This document shows, piece by piece, positions 44,342-53,044 of a stretch of 64,000 nucleotides of DNA. The position numbers were made by a program, and so were the translations under genes. The DNA is from JAWSVE01 sp033852115 (lineage in GTDB: Bacteria; Pseudomonadota; Gammaproteobacteria; Pseudomonadales; Cellvibrionaceae), in the NCBI GenBank assembly GCA_033852115.1, contig JAWSVE010000003.1:248001-312000 (forward strand), given 5' to 3'. The notes under the pieces are model-generated. The model did no database searches and was not told the origin of the DNA. It saw only the letters and a program-made list of their open reading frames with translations. Positions within the stretch are counted from its first letter, which is position 1; each line of letters begins with the position of its first letter.

Positions 44342-45087
44342 TCGAACAGAACGATATGTGCGGTTTGTTTGGAAAACTGCCGCAACAAGGCGATTTCGTC
44401 AGCCATTTTTTTCCAGAAGGTTTTACGGAACACTGGCATCATTGGTTACAAGCCTGCTTGAGCGTTAGCCGCGAACAGTTAGGCCCGGACTGGATGGATT
44501 ACTATCTCACCAGCCCTGTATGGCGCTTTGCCATTATGCCCAACGTTATTACAGACAAGGCCGTTGTTGGTGTAATGATCCCGAGCGTTGATGAAGTGGG
44601 TCGATACTTTCCTTTAACAGTTGCCCACCTGGCCGATCACCACCCTTGGTCCGCTTATCGAGATGGCGCAGAGTGGTACCAACAGGTTGAAAAAGTTGCG
44701 CTGCTCGCACTCGATGACGCCATTGGTTACACACAGTTTGTCGGCCGTTTTGAACAATTGGCGTTACCAGAATTTCCTCCACTCCAACACTACGTGACGA
44801 ATTTAGCGCATCAACAGCCACGAGATAATGCGGTTATCGACGTTAAACAAGATCAAACAGCCGAAGATTTAACACTGGATCTTCTCGCCGCAGCCCATCA
44901 ACGCATCTATGGAAATTACAGCTTGTGGTGGACGGAGGGCTCAGAATTTATTCCGTCATCACTCTTGGTGAGTAGCCAGCTACCAGACGCTGGTCAATTC
45001 GCTGCAATGCTTGATGGAAACTGGATGCAATGGGGATGGAACAAGGAAGCCATCTTAAGCAAAGACAATAAAACCCCTACCGAATAA
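44338..45087 (+). CDS. tagF: T6SS accessory protein TagF (ImpM)
   Basis: This 249-residue cytoplasmic protein starts in an ATGA overlap with the tssM stop. It has CGLFGKLPQQGDFVSHFFPEGFTEHWHHWLQACLS and YYLTSPVWRFAIMPN, which are the signature of TagF/ImpM, and SLWWTEGSEF near the end. In some bacteria TagF blocks T6SS activity after translation by binding the FHA protein, acting beside the kinase/phosphatase switch. It is followed by the PP2C gene. Confidence 0.94.
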   Translation: MIEQNDMCGLFGKLPQQGDFVSHFFPEGFTEHWHHWLQACLSVSREQLGPDWMDYYLTSPVWRFAIMPNVITDKAVVGVMIPSVDEVGRYFPLTVAHLADHHPWSAYRDGAEWYQQVEKVALLALDDAIGYTQFVGRFEQLALPEFPPLQHYVTNLAHQQPRDNAVIDVKQDQTAEDLTLDLLAAAHQRIYGNYSLWWTEGSEFIPSSLLVSSQLPDAGQFAAMLDGNWMQWGWNKEAILSKDNKTPTE

Positions 45088-45158
45088 CGTTGCTTAAATG
45101 AAACTTAATAATTAGCACTGGCTTTACAATACGGTTTTGGCGAAGGAATGTATTACGC

Positions 45159-45884
45159 ATGGCAATAATTGCAGGCGGTACCAGCACTAGCAGCATGACG
45201 CACACCGGTTGCGTTAGACACCACAATGAAGACGCACTCATTACGATTCCGACTTCAGGTATTTGGGCGGTTGCCGATGGCATGGGCGGGCACGATGCTG
45301 GCGATTATGCGAGCCGTTGTATCGTGAGCCATCTTTATGATGCTGCACAACATTACAAAGGCCACGAATTAATCAACGAAATTCCCAACGTCATTCAACG
45401 GGCGAACAGTGAATTACTTGATTACGCGCACTCTCAATCAGATGAAGCGATTATTGGCACAACCGTTGTTGTACTGCTGTTAGAGGGCGATCACTACCAC
45501 TGTTACTGGACAGGTGATAGCCGTTGTTATTTGTCCCGTGAAGGCGAGCTTCAGGCCATTACCACTGATCACACTGAAGCGGAAGAATTAATAGCGCAAG
45601 GTTTGACGAATGAAGCCGCCGCACTTGATATGCGAACCGCCAACACATTAACACAAGCGGTAGGTGTTTTTCCCAAAGCCTACGTCGATTACGTGAGTGA
45701 CCTTATTTATGAAGGTGATCGGTTTTTACTCTGTACGGACGGCTTAACGAAAGTCTATTCCGATCAAGAACTGGCCCAAATGGTCAGTTATCACAATATT
45801 GACGAAATTAATCAGCAATTTCTGACTGGTGCGATTGAAGCAGGCGCGCCTGATAATTTAAGCAGCGTGATCGTGAGCTTATAA
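45159..45884 (+). CDS. pppA: T6SS-associated PP2C-type Ser/Thr phosphatase (PppA/Stp-like)
   Basis: This 241-residue protein is a metal-dependent phosphatase of the PPM family: GCVRHHNEDALI (N-terminal metal residue region), WAVADGMGGHDAGDYAS, IGTTVVVLLLEGD, CYWTGDSRCYLSREGEL, LCTDGLTKVYSDQEL and APDNLSSVIV are all in order. It should reverse the kinase encoded at 33165-35159. The ATG at 45159 has AAGGAA 9-14 nt upstream. It belongs to the same operon as tagF and the downstream effector. Confidence 0.94.
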   Translation: MAIIAGGTSTSSMTHTGCVRHHNEDALITIPTSGIWAVADGMGGHDAGDYASRCIVSHLYDAAQHYKGHELINEIPNVIQRANSELLDYAHSQSDEAIIGTTVVVLLLEGDHYHCYWTGDSRCYLSREGELQAITTDHTEAEELIAQGLTNEAAALDMRTANTLTQAVGVFPKAYVDYVSDLIYEGDRFLLCTDGLTKVYSDQELAQMVSYHNIDEINQQFLTGAIEAGAPDNLSSVIVSL

Positions 45885-45903
45885 GCAAGGATACCGAGCA
45901 CAC

Positions 45904-47571
45904 ATGGACTCAACCAAAATTCCTATTCCTCCCGGTATATCATCGGAGATCATAGGCTTTCGAATACTTGGCAGCTGCTGGCTGTTCGCAAAAAATACCT
46001 ACCAGCCTTCTTACTGGATGATGTTAAAACGCGAGGGTTTCAGCGGCGACTTACTCAGCAGCAGTAGCGAACTTGAAGGTATTACCAACTACCTTGACCG
46101 CAGCATGCTGGATGACATCTACCGCCTGCACCATGGTGACTTACCCGATCACTACTTCGACTTCACCCTTCGTAATGATGTCGAACACCTGGTCCTTTCC
46201 GGGCAAATTAAAGTGTTCCGCCTCGCCGACGATAAATTTCTTCGGTTGACCGATCCTTACGATTCTCTCTATGCCAGTAACGAAAGTATCGACCAACAAA
46301 TTGAAAACCCAGTCGTTGCAAGGCGCTACGCCCTGGCAAACGAACTCGGGCAAGACATCGTTGCACGCTGGACAAAAAAAGACGCCGAAGATTTAGAACA
46401 CTGGAATAACTTCGTCATCTGGCGCGAAGCTATCGAAGCATACGATGTCGGCGCAGAAGCGGTAGATACGGTGGGTGATTTCGTCGTCGGTATCTGGGAC
46501 ATCGGTTGCTTTGTCGTAGAGATCGCCTACGAAGGCGCCAAAACCTATATCAAACTCCAAGCGGCCTACCTTAATACGCTTCACAACGCGGTTACCGGCG
46601 ATTTCGACGCAATCCGCAAAGACCTCGAAGCAGTCGGCATCTGGCTCGACGAAAGCGTCGATTCTGCTCAAAAACTCGTCGACAAAGCCAAAGAAGGCAT
46701 GAAGGTGTTCGACGAATTAATGAGCGACCGCATCACACGCGAACTCATCTACGACTACCTAGACAGCCTCTACCAAAGCGTCCCCTACCGCGACAGCCGC
46801 ACGTTAATGCTCCGCCTAGTCTTTGAAATAGGTATCGAAGTACTGCTAGCGCTCGCCACCGCAGGCGCCGCCAACGCAGCAAGACGCACCGCCCAAGCAG
46901 CATCAACCACAAACAAAGCAGTAAAAGCCAGCAATACCGCCAAGCGCATAGGCCCCTTCACCCAACGCGCTATTGATTTGATGGTGGATTTAGCTAAAGT
47001 GCTAGACAAGCGGGAACTTAAAATCGAGCACAAGCCGGCACCTGATGTTGATGTGCCGGATTACGCGAAGAAGAAAGATAAAAAGCCTGATGGGGCACCG
47101 AAAGATCCGCCGCCGTTAAAAACTAATCCACAAAATATAAGGGAAGCGGCCAAAACCTGGCCCCCTGAAAAGAAAGCGCGCTTTGATTCGGCAGATAAGT
47201 ACTACGCGGAGGCTGGATATAAGGACTACGACAGCCACTTGCGAGGCATTGATTTTGATCAACCTGTAGAAGTGGTGAAATTTGAAAAAGGCGATAAGCT
47301 GTATCAGTATTCCTACTTAGATCGTACAACTGGCCACCCCAAAGTAGGCTCATACTACTATAGTAGTGAGAAAATTGATCCGAACGGACTAGGTTTTGAA
47401 ATCGATGGAAGGCGAATGATTGAACTAGAGTTAGATGAACCAGCGGACTTTCTGCAGAGTGCAGCTGCCAACATTGAAGACTGGAATGGATCTGACCAAA
47501 TTTTTAAAGGTGGGGAAACCCAACTATTCAATCCCAACGCAGTAACCACTAATATCGAGGTTATTAAATAA
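45904..47571 (+). CDS. Candidate T6SS effector with C-terminal polymorphic toxin type-46-like domain
   Basis: This 555-residue protein closes the plus-strand arm. Residues 1-200 are an unfamiliar N-terminus with no PAAR motif; residues 165-260 are acidic helices (DVGAEAVDTVGDFVVGIWDIGCFVVEIAYEG); a hydrophobic patch EVLLALATAGAANAARR lies near 305. After a lysine/proline-rich linker (about 375-410) the last 140 residues read YAEAGYKDYDSHLRGIDFDQPVEVVKF, DKLYQYSYLDRTTGHPKVGSYY, FEIDGR and FKGGETQLFN, which I associate with the type-46 toxin family found on some NAD-active T6SS effectors. That family assignment is from memory. It is followed 3 bp later by small immunity-like genes. Confidence 0.65.
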   Translation: MDSTKIPIPPGISSEIIGFRILGSCWLFAKNTYQPSYWMMLKREGFSGDLLSSSSELEGITNYLDRSMLDDIYRLHHGDLPDHYFDFTLRNDVEHLVLSGQIKVFRLADDKFLRLTDPYDSLYASNESIDQQIENPVVARRYALANELGQDIVARWTKKDAEDLEHWNNFVIWREAIEAYDVGAEAVDTVGDFVVGIWDIGCFVVEIAYEGAKTYIKLQAAYLNTLHNAVTGDFDAIRKDLEAVGIWLDESVDSAQKLVDKAKEGMKVFDELMSDRITRELIYDYLDSLYQSVPYRDSRTLMLRLVFEIGIEVLLALATAGAANAARRTAQAASTTNKAVKASNTAKRIGPFTQRAIDLMVDLAKVLDKRELKIEHKPAPDVDVPDYAKKKDKKPDGAPKDPPPLKTNPQNIREAAKTWPPEKKARFDSADKYYAEAGYKDYDSHLRGIDFDQPVEVVKFEKGDKLYQYSYLDRTTGHPKVGSYYYSSEKIDPNGLGFEIDGRRMIELELDEPADFLQSAAANIEDWNGSDQIFKGGETQLFNPNAVTTNIEVIK

Positions 47572-47574
47572 AGA

Positions 47575-48045
47575 ATGAGCAATATAGATCTAATTAAGGA
47601 GACTATCGCCACCGTTGATACCTCTTTTTCGAAAAAAATCGATTTCGTGGCTGCCTTGGGAACGATAAAGGAAACCATAGCGGCGGATGTTCTAAAGTAT
47701 TCACCCATCGATCAACGGATCACACATTTTATTGTTTTCAAGTCAGCGACTGGGGTACGTGAAATCAGCTTTTATTGTGACAATTTAGATTTTTCATTAC
47801 AGGAAATAGAAGCTAATTTTGGCGACGCCAAAATTGGCTATAATTTTAGGGAAAACTATAGCCAATTCACTTTCGCCCTAAAGTCAGAGTTTATCGATAG
47901 TTTGTTTTTTATACGGGACAACAAATACGACATTTCTGATCGAAAAAAAATAACCGAAACAACACCTAGAGGCGATAGCAAAAAGTCTTCTGACCTGACC
48001 TTCAACGCATTCTGCCTGAAATTTCGAGAACAGAAAATAACTTAA
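47575..48045 (+). CDS. Putative immunity protein of the second effector
   Basis: This 156-residue soluble protein starts 3 bp after the effector stop, the position expected for its immunity gene. It is a mixed alpha/beta protein with HFIVFKSATGVREISFYCDNLD and SQFTFALKSEFIDSLFFI strands and a lysine-rich tail. There is no signal peptide, so it would act in the cytoplasm. I recognise no family. The immunity role is inferred only from position. Confidence 0.6.
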   Translation: MSNIDLIKETIATVDTSFSKKIDFVAALGTIKETIAADVLKYSPIDQRITHFIVFKSATGVREISFYCDNLDFSLQEIEANFGDAKIGYNFRENYSQFTFALKSEFIDSLFFIRDNKYDISDRKKITETTPRGDSKKSSDLTFNAFCLKFREQKIT

Positions 48046-48054
48046 GTTGCCAAT

Positions 48055-48588
48055 TTGAAAGAGTCAACAAAAATACAATTGCTAAAGCAATATTTTATTT
48101 CCGAGGAATACATCCTGGAGTTCATCAATAGCTATCAGGATTTCATCGAACATTCTCTTCGAGCGCTTGACAGCTACAAGAAATTAAAAGCAAGCACGTC
48201 TCTAAGCACCAATAAAGATTGGGATATTGACGAAGAGTTGTGGGATAAAAAGGTAAAGCCAAACTTTCTTTCAATGCAAAACGCTTCCCAGACTGCCCTT
48301 GCTGAATACAAGAAAAACAACTTGGATTATCTCGACCGATTAGCTGGAGATTTCCGAGGGCTTAGTAAAAACATGGATGGAATTAGAGAGTCATTCATGG
48401 AAGCTCTAGACGCATCGATAAAGAAAATATATTTCCAGCAATGGAAAAACACCACTCGATCAGCTCGAAATATTGAAAAGACCATTAACAATTGGTGGAA
48501 AGACTCCTCAATACTCGATGAAAATATAACCGGACCTATCGAAGAAAAAAAACTATTAAAGCACCTAAAGTCCGGGGAAACACCATAG
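48055..48588 (+). CDS. Hypothetical protein, paralogue of the following pseudogene
   Basis: This 177-residue reading begins with TTG at 48055 (MKESTKIQLLKQYFISEEYIL); no ATG fits and the ribosome site is weak. The protein is helical and highly charged, with a W-rich central motif (DWDIDEELWDKKVKPNFLSM), a conserved block GDFRGLSKNMDGIRESFMEALD and a terminal INNWWKDSS ... GPIEEKKLLKHLKSGE. The next gene is a duplicate with two in-frame stops. No family is recognised; it may be an immunity or accessory protein. Confidence 0.5.
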   Translation: MKESTKIQLLKQYFISEEYILEFINSYQDFIEHSLRALDSYKKLKASTSLSTNKDWDIDEELWDKKVKPNFLSMQNASQTALAEYKKNNLDYLDRLAGDFRGLSKNMDGIRESFMEALDASIKKIYFQQWKNTTRSARNIEKTINNWWKDSSILDENITGPIEEKKLLKHLKSGETP

Positions 48589-48648
48589 TACTCTATTGAC
48601 AGACTCGACTAACAACTCTTTGCGAGAGAAGAGTGATACTCAAAATTC

Positions 48649-49182
48649 ATGAATGAATATATCAAAATACAACTTCTAAAACGAAAGTTTTAATCTATCG
48701 AATACTTAGAGGGTTTTAATAACACATATCAACTTTTCATCGACCACTCTCTTTCTGCCTTAGATCAATACAAAAAAGTTAAGAAACAAAAAACCATTAC
48801 GCCTAATCGAGACATGGACATCGACGAAAAATTATGGGACGAAAAAGTAAAACCTAATTTTCTTAGAATGCGTCAGTCCGCTCAAATCGCCATAGATAAA
48901 GCCAAGCAAGGAGATCTCAGCGCCATTCGTTCACTCGCAGCTGATTTTAAAGGGCTTAGTAAGAGCATGGATGGTATTAGAGAGTCATTCATGGATACTC
49001 TAGATCCTCACACAAAGAAAACATACTTTTCACTTTTGAAAAGAAATCGAGTGACCACCGGAAATATTGTAGACACAATAATTAGTTGGTGGAAAGACGA
49101 CGAATAACTCGACGAAGAAATAACTGGGCCAATTGATGAGAATAAGCTAATAAAATATTTAAAGCCAGGTGAGCAAATCTAA
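48649..49182 (+). pseudogene. Broken paralogue of the 177-aa protein, with two in-frame TAA codons
   Basis: From an ATG at 48649 the frame reads MNEYIKIQLLKRKF, hits TAA at codon 15, continues SIEYLEGFNNTYQLFIDHSL ... MDIDEKLWDEKVKPNFLRM ... FKGLSKSMDGIRESFMDTLD ... WWKDDE, then TAA again, then LDEEITGPIDENKLIKYLKPGE. It aligns over its full length with the protein at 48055-48588 in one frame. The open piece alone (from 48814) would make a 97-residue protein without its N-terminus. Both stops sit in codons where the paralogue has sense codons. Confidence 0.75.
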
Positions 49183-49259
49183 CTCATGGGAAACAAGCCT
49201 AATGTGAGACCAATATTTAGAAGATCTAATTAGTAATGGTTTTCAGGAAGAGATCTAGT

Positions 49260-49619
49260 ATGCAATTATTAGAGTTGAAACGCATAAAGTTAATAGACGG
49301 AGAAGAGAATCTCGCGATAAATTTTTTTCGATATACGATTTCTACTCGGTCCCTATCTTGTAGACCTCAAGACCTTGAGCCCATTGCAGAACTCGATAGC
49401 GAACACTCTAAAGGAGCTGCAGCTCAAGTAAGTAAGCAACTTGGTTTTAAAATCGCTGACTTCGATGGCACTCCTATTTATCTGGGGGCTAAGAAAGGTT
49501 TAGAGCTTTTCTATCAAAAGATCGACGATACAGATGACTTTTCCATCTTCTCAATGGGAGAGTTTCAGCCCGGTAGATTCATCTGTCAATTAGAGGCACT
49601 TTTTACTAAAGATAATTAG
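49260..49619 (+). CDS. Hypothetical small protein at the end of the effector island
   Basis: This 119-residue protein starts MQLLELKRIKLIDGEE; the ATG has AGGAAGAG 8 nt upstream and is preferred to an in-frame ATG 24 bases earlier. It is soluble with alternating strands (KIADFDGTPIYLGAKKGLELFYQKID, FSIFSMGEFQPGRFICQLEAL). No family is recognised. It is probably another immunity or orphan gene of the same island. The gap 49620-49868 holds nothing recognisable. Confidence 0.5.
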   Translation: MQLLELKRIKLIDGEENLAINFFRYTISTRSLSCRPQDLEPIAELDSEHSKGAAAQVSKQLGFKIADFDGTPIYLGAKKGLELFYQKIDDTDDFSIFSMGEFQPGRFICQLEALFTKDN

Positions 49620-49868
49620 CTACCACTATTTTTCTTAACGCATAAGAGTTTGATTTTGAAACAACTAAAACAGCTACACCCCAAACATGAATAGTGACAC
49701 ATGTGAAAGAATATTAATTAAAGGGCTAAGGTCATACTTTGTCTCATCCGCAAACGGGCTTTTTGTAAAAAGAGATTTCAGGCGGGTTAAATGAACCCGC
49801 AAATGCCTTCTCAGCGTCACGACAAAATCGAGATAACTGAACAAAGAAAAGTATAAAAGCGCTTAAAC

Positions 49869-49894
49869 GAAAAACCCCACCGAATGGTGGGGTT
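49869..49894 (-). terminator. Rho-independent terminator after the merR-like gene
   Basis: AACCCCACC (49873-49881) and GGTGGGGTT (49886-49894) form a perfect 9-bp stem with loop GAAT. On the minus strand it is followed by TTTTCG. It ends the transcript of the ihfA/merR-like pair, 30 bp after that stop. Confidence 0.88.
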
Positions 49895-49924
49895 CAAGAA
49901 TTAACGTTTAACGCGGTAACTGCC

Positions 49925-50281
49925 CTAAAGCTTCAACACTCGCAACACTTCTTCAAGCTCAGTAATCATCTGCCCTACTAGCTGATTAAACTGCGGCTCT
50001 TCAGATTGGGCACCTTCACCACTCATTTGCTGGCGGGCACCACCGATGGTGAAGCCTTGATCGTATAGCAATGCACGGATTTGGCGGATGGTAAGAACAT
50101 CCTGGCGTTGGTAGTAGCGGCGATTACCACGGCGCTTAACTGGCTTAAGCTGGGGGAATTCTTGCTCCCAATAACGCAATACGTGCGGTTTAACAGCGCA
50201 TAATTCGCTGACTTCACCGATCGTAAAATAACGCTTCCCCGGGATTACCGGCAATTCGTCGTTATTGGTTGGTTCCAGCAT
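49925..50281 (-). CDS. MerR-family transcriptional regulator next to ihfA
   Basis: This 118-residue protein carries a MerR winged-helix domain (about residues 17-85): YFTIGEVSELCAVKPHVLRYWEQEFPQLKPVKRRGNRRYYQRQDVLTIRQI, with the family's RYWE and NRRYY elements. It ends with a short coiled tail (ITELEEVLRVLKL) and has no cysteines for metal sensing. Its start overlaps ihfA by 20 bp. This merR-like gene after ihfA is common in Pseudomonas and relatives, but its target is not known. Confidence 0.9.
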   Translation of the reverse strand: MLEPTNNDELPVIPGKRYFTIGEVSELCAVKPHVLRYWEQEFPQLKPVKRRGNRRYYQRQDVLTIRQIRALLYDQGFTIGGARQQMSGEGAQSEEPQFNQLVGQMITELEEVLRVLKL

Positions 50282-50567
50282 ACGCCTCTACTCTAGCTTT
50301 CAACTTCTGGCCTGGTCGGAATGTCACTACACGCCGAGCAGTAATGGGAATCTCTTCACCGGTTTTGGGGTTACGCCCTGGTCGCTGGCTTTTGTCACGG
50401 AGGTCAAAGTTGCCAAAACCCGACAATTTGACCTGCTCGTTGCTTTCCAGCGAGTGGCGAATCTCTTCAAAAAATAGCTCTACTAGCTCTTTGGCTTCTC
50501 GCTTATTGAGGCCAAGCTCTTCGTAGAGTTTTTCCGCTAAGTCTGCTTTGGTCAGCGCCCCAGACAT
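50262..50567 (-). CDS. ihfA: Integration host factor subunit alpha (IhfA)
   Basis: This 101-residue DNA-bending protein begins MSGALTKADLAEKLYEELGLNKREAKELVELFFEEI and has the beta-arm region GNFDLRDKSQRPGRNPKTGEEIPITARRVVTFRPGQKLKARVE, with the intercalating proline in RPGRNPKTG. Length and sequence match IhfA. It follows pheT by 27 bp, the normal gammaproteobacterial order. IHF may also help sigma-54 promoters such as the ytjA one. Confidence 0.97.
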   Translation of the reverse strand: MSGALTKADLAEKLYEELGLNKREAKELVELFFEEIRHSLESNEQVKLSGFGNFDLRDKSQRPGRNPKTGEEIPITARRVVTFRPGQKLKARVEAYAGTNQ

Positions 50568-50594
50568 AAAACATGCCCTTTTCCGATTACAGGT

Positions 50595-52970
50595 TTACCG
50601 TAGGTCGGCATCAAGCTCCTGCTTCAATTGCTGGATGACAGCATCCATCGAAGCGTTGATTTCCGATTCGGTAAGAGTGCGTGAAGGGTCCTGAAAGGTC
50701 AAGCCCAGCGCGACACTTTTTCTTTGCGGATCAATACCTTTGCCCACATATAGGTCAAACACCTTTAAGTTTGAAAGGGACGATCCAGCTGCTTTTTCGA
50801 CTGTAGCGAGTAGCGTATCTGACTGCACCTTTTTGTCGACCAACACCGCTATATCACGACGAACTTCCGGAAATTTACTGATTTCGGCGAAATCAGGTAC
50901 TTTCCCGACTAGTAGGTCAGATTGAGTGATTTCAAACACGAAAACCGCCTGATTTATATCCAATTCCTTGGCGGCCTGAGGGTGTAAAGCCCCCACCACG
51001 CCTACAACCTGGTCATTTTTGATAATCTCGGCCGTTTGGCCGGGGTGCAACGCTGGGTGGCTACCAGCTTTAAATTGATAGCTTTCTGGCTCTCCCGTGG
51101 CCTGTAGTAGAGCTTCCACGTCCCCTTTGAGGTCAAAGAAGTCGACAGAGGTACTCTCCGAGGCCCAGTTTTCATCAACTCTTGAGCCTGTAATTAGACC
51201 AGCCAGCATGGGCTCTTGCAGTATTTCATCACCCTGCTGGACGAATCGCATCCCCGTCTCAAAAAGACGAATGCGCCCTTGTTGGCGATTAAGGTTGTGC
51301 ATCGTGGCGTTAACCAAGCCAGGAATCAACGAGGCACGCATAATCGACAACTCCGCACTGATTGGGTTGATCAGTTTGACAGGCTCGCTTTCAGGGTTGA
51401 ACAATTGATTGAGTTGCTCAGAAATAAAGCTGTAACTAATTGCTTCATGATAATCGCGAGCGACTAAAGCCTGCTTAAATTTATTCAGTGGCAAATTGGA
51501 TTCAATTTGCTCCGCCATGGCGATATCCATCGGCGCAATTTTGGTAGGCAACCGGTTATAGCCGTATATACGCGCAAGCTCTTCGAGCAAATCTTCTTCA
51601 ATTGAAATATCAAAACGGTAGGACGGTACGGCCAATTCCCAACCATCTTCATTAGTCTTAGTCACCGTTAGGCCAAGGCGGGTAAGAATTTCTACCACTT
51701 CGGCATCGTCCATTGTGAACCCTAAACCACTTAGGATTCGTGCACGGCGTAAAGTCACTGTCGCCGCACTTGGAATATGCTCAGCGGATTCTGCGACCGT
51801 TAATGGTCCCGCTTCGCCGCCTGCAATTTCAAGTAACAGCTGCGTAGCGCGCTCCATGGCCTGCACGGGTAATTCGTAATCGACCCCACGCTCGTAACGA
51901 TGGGAGGCATCAGTATGCAAACCATAACTACGCGCCTGCCCGGCTAATGCTAATTGCGAGAAAAATGCACTCTCAAAGAATATATTTTTAGTTGTTTCAC
52001 TCACCGAGGAACGTTCACCGCCCATTACACCAGCAGCGGCAACCGGTCCTTGTTCGTCAGTAATTAACAGCGTGCCTGCATTTAGTTTTAGATCTTGCCC
52101 GTCGAGTAAAGTAATTTCTTCGCCTTGTTTGGCAAGTCGGACATTAATGCTGCCATTCAACTTATCTAAGTCAAAAGCGTGCATCGGTTGGCCCTGCTCC
52201 AACAAAACATAATTAGTGATATCGACGATACAATCGTGGGGACGAACACCTGCGCGACGCAAACGCTCTTGCATCCACAAAGGTGTTGGTTTTGACACAT
52301 CAACGTTACGAACCACACGACCGATATAACGCGGACATTGTTCTGCCGCTTCAAGTGTTACTGATAAAGCATCATCAATACTCGGGGCTACGGGCGCAAT
52401 TTGAGGTTCGGTAACGTCGAGTTTATTCAGCACACCGACTTCACGCGCAATACCGCGCATACTTAAACAGTCACCTCGGTTAGGCGTTAAATCCACTTCG
52501 ATAATTCTATCGTTTAATTTGAGGTATTCCTGTAAATCAGCACCCGCTGGCGCATCAACAGGTAACTCCCACAAACCACTATCATCATCACCAGCTTTTA
52601 ATTCGGTTTGTGCACACAACATACCAAAGGATTCAACACCGCGAAGTTTCGCCTTTTTGATTTTAAAATTACCCGGTAACAATGCACCTACAGTCGCGAA
52701 TGGTACTTTAATTCCAACACGAGCGTTTGGCGCACCACATACCACTTGAAAGGTTTTACTGCCGTTACTAACACTGCACACGCGTAACTTATCCGCATCG
52801 GGGTGTTGTTCTGCCGACACAATTTCACCGACGATAACGCCAGTGAATTCACCTGCAACAGGTTCGATACCATCAACTTCTAAACCAGCCATGGTGATTT
52901 GATCGGCCAATGCTTGTGTGTCCAAGTCGGGGCTTACCCACTCTCGCAACCAGGATTCACTCAATTTCAT
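50595..52970 (-). CDS. pheT: Phenylalanyl-tRNA synthetase beta subunit
   Basis: This 791-residue protein charges tRNA-Phe with PheS as an alpha2beta2 enzyme. It begins MKLSESWLREWVSPDLDTQAL and shows the tRNA-binding domain (VGEIVSAEQHPDADKLRVCSV), B3/B4 editing region (DLTPNRGDCLSMRGIAREVG, YVLLEQGQPMHAFDLDKL), B5 domain and the C-terminal anticodon-binding FDX-ACB domain (SKFPEVRRDIAVLVDKKV). Length is close to the E. coli 795. It follows pheS by 74 bp. Confidence 0.97.
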   Translation of the reverse strand: MKLSESWLREWVSPDLDTQALADQITMAGLEVDGIEPVAGEFTGVIVGEIVSAEQHPDADKLRVCSVSNGSKTFQVVCGAPNARVGIKVPFATVGALLPGNFKIKKAKLRGVESFGMLCAQTELKAGDDDSGLWELPVDAPAGADLQEYLKLNDRIIEVDLTPNRGDCLSMRGIAREVGVLNKLDVTEPQIAPVAPSIDDALSVTLEAAEQCPRYIGRVVRNVDVSKPTPLWMQERLRRAGVRPHDCIVDITNYVLLEQGQPMHAFDLDKLNGSINVRLAKQGEEITLLDGQDLKLNAGTLLITDEQGPVAAAGVMGGERSSVSETTKNIFFESAFFSQLALAGQARSYGLHTDASHRYERGVDYELPVQAMERATQLLLEIAGGEAGPLTVAESAEHIPSAATVTLRRARILSGLGFTMDDAEVVEILTRLGLTVTKTNEDGWELAVPSYRFDISIEEDLLEELARIYGYNRLPTKIAPMDIAMAEQIESNLPLNKFKQALVARDYHEAISYSFISEQLNQLFNPESEPVKLINPISAELSIMRASLIPGLVNATMHNLNRQQGRIRLFETGMRFVQQGDEILQEPMLAGLITGSRVDENWASESTSVDFFDLKGDVEALLQATGEPESYQFKAGSHPALHPGQTAEIIKNDQVVGVVGALHPQAAKELDINQAVFVFEITQSDLLVGKVPDFAEISKFPEVRRDIAVLVDKKVQSDTLLATVEKAAGSSLSNLKVFDLYVGKGIDPQRKSVALGLTFQDPSRTLTESEINASMDAVIQQLKQELDADLR

Positions 52971-53044
52971 ATACTTTGCCTCTCGCGCTACGTTTTTCGC
53001 AGCCGCTGAAATATTTTTTAACGGTTAAACAGTAATTTTTAATA

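Noticed and set aside
45904..47571. Homology between the toxin tips of the two effectors
   Set aside because: I compared their C-terminal motifs and found no shared blocks, so they are treated as different toxins.
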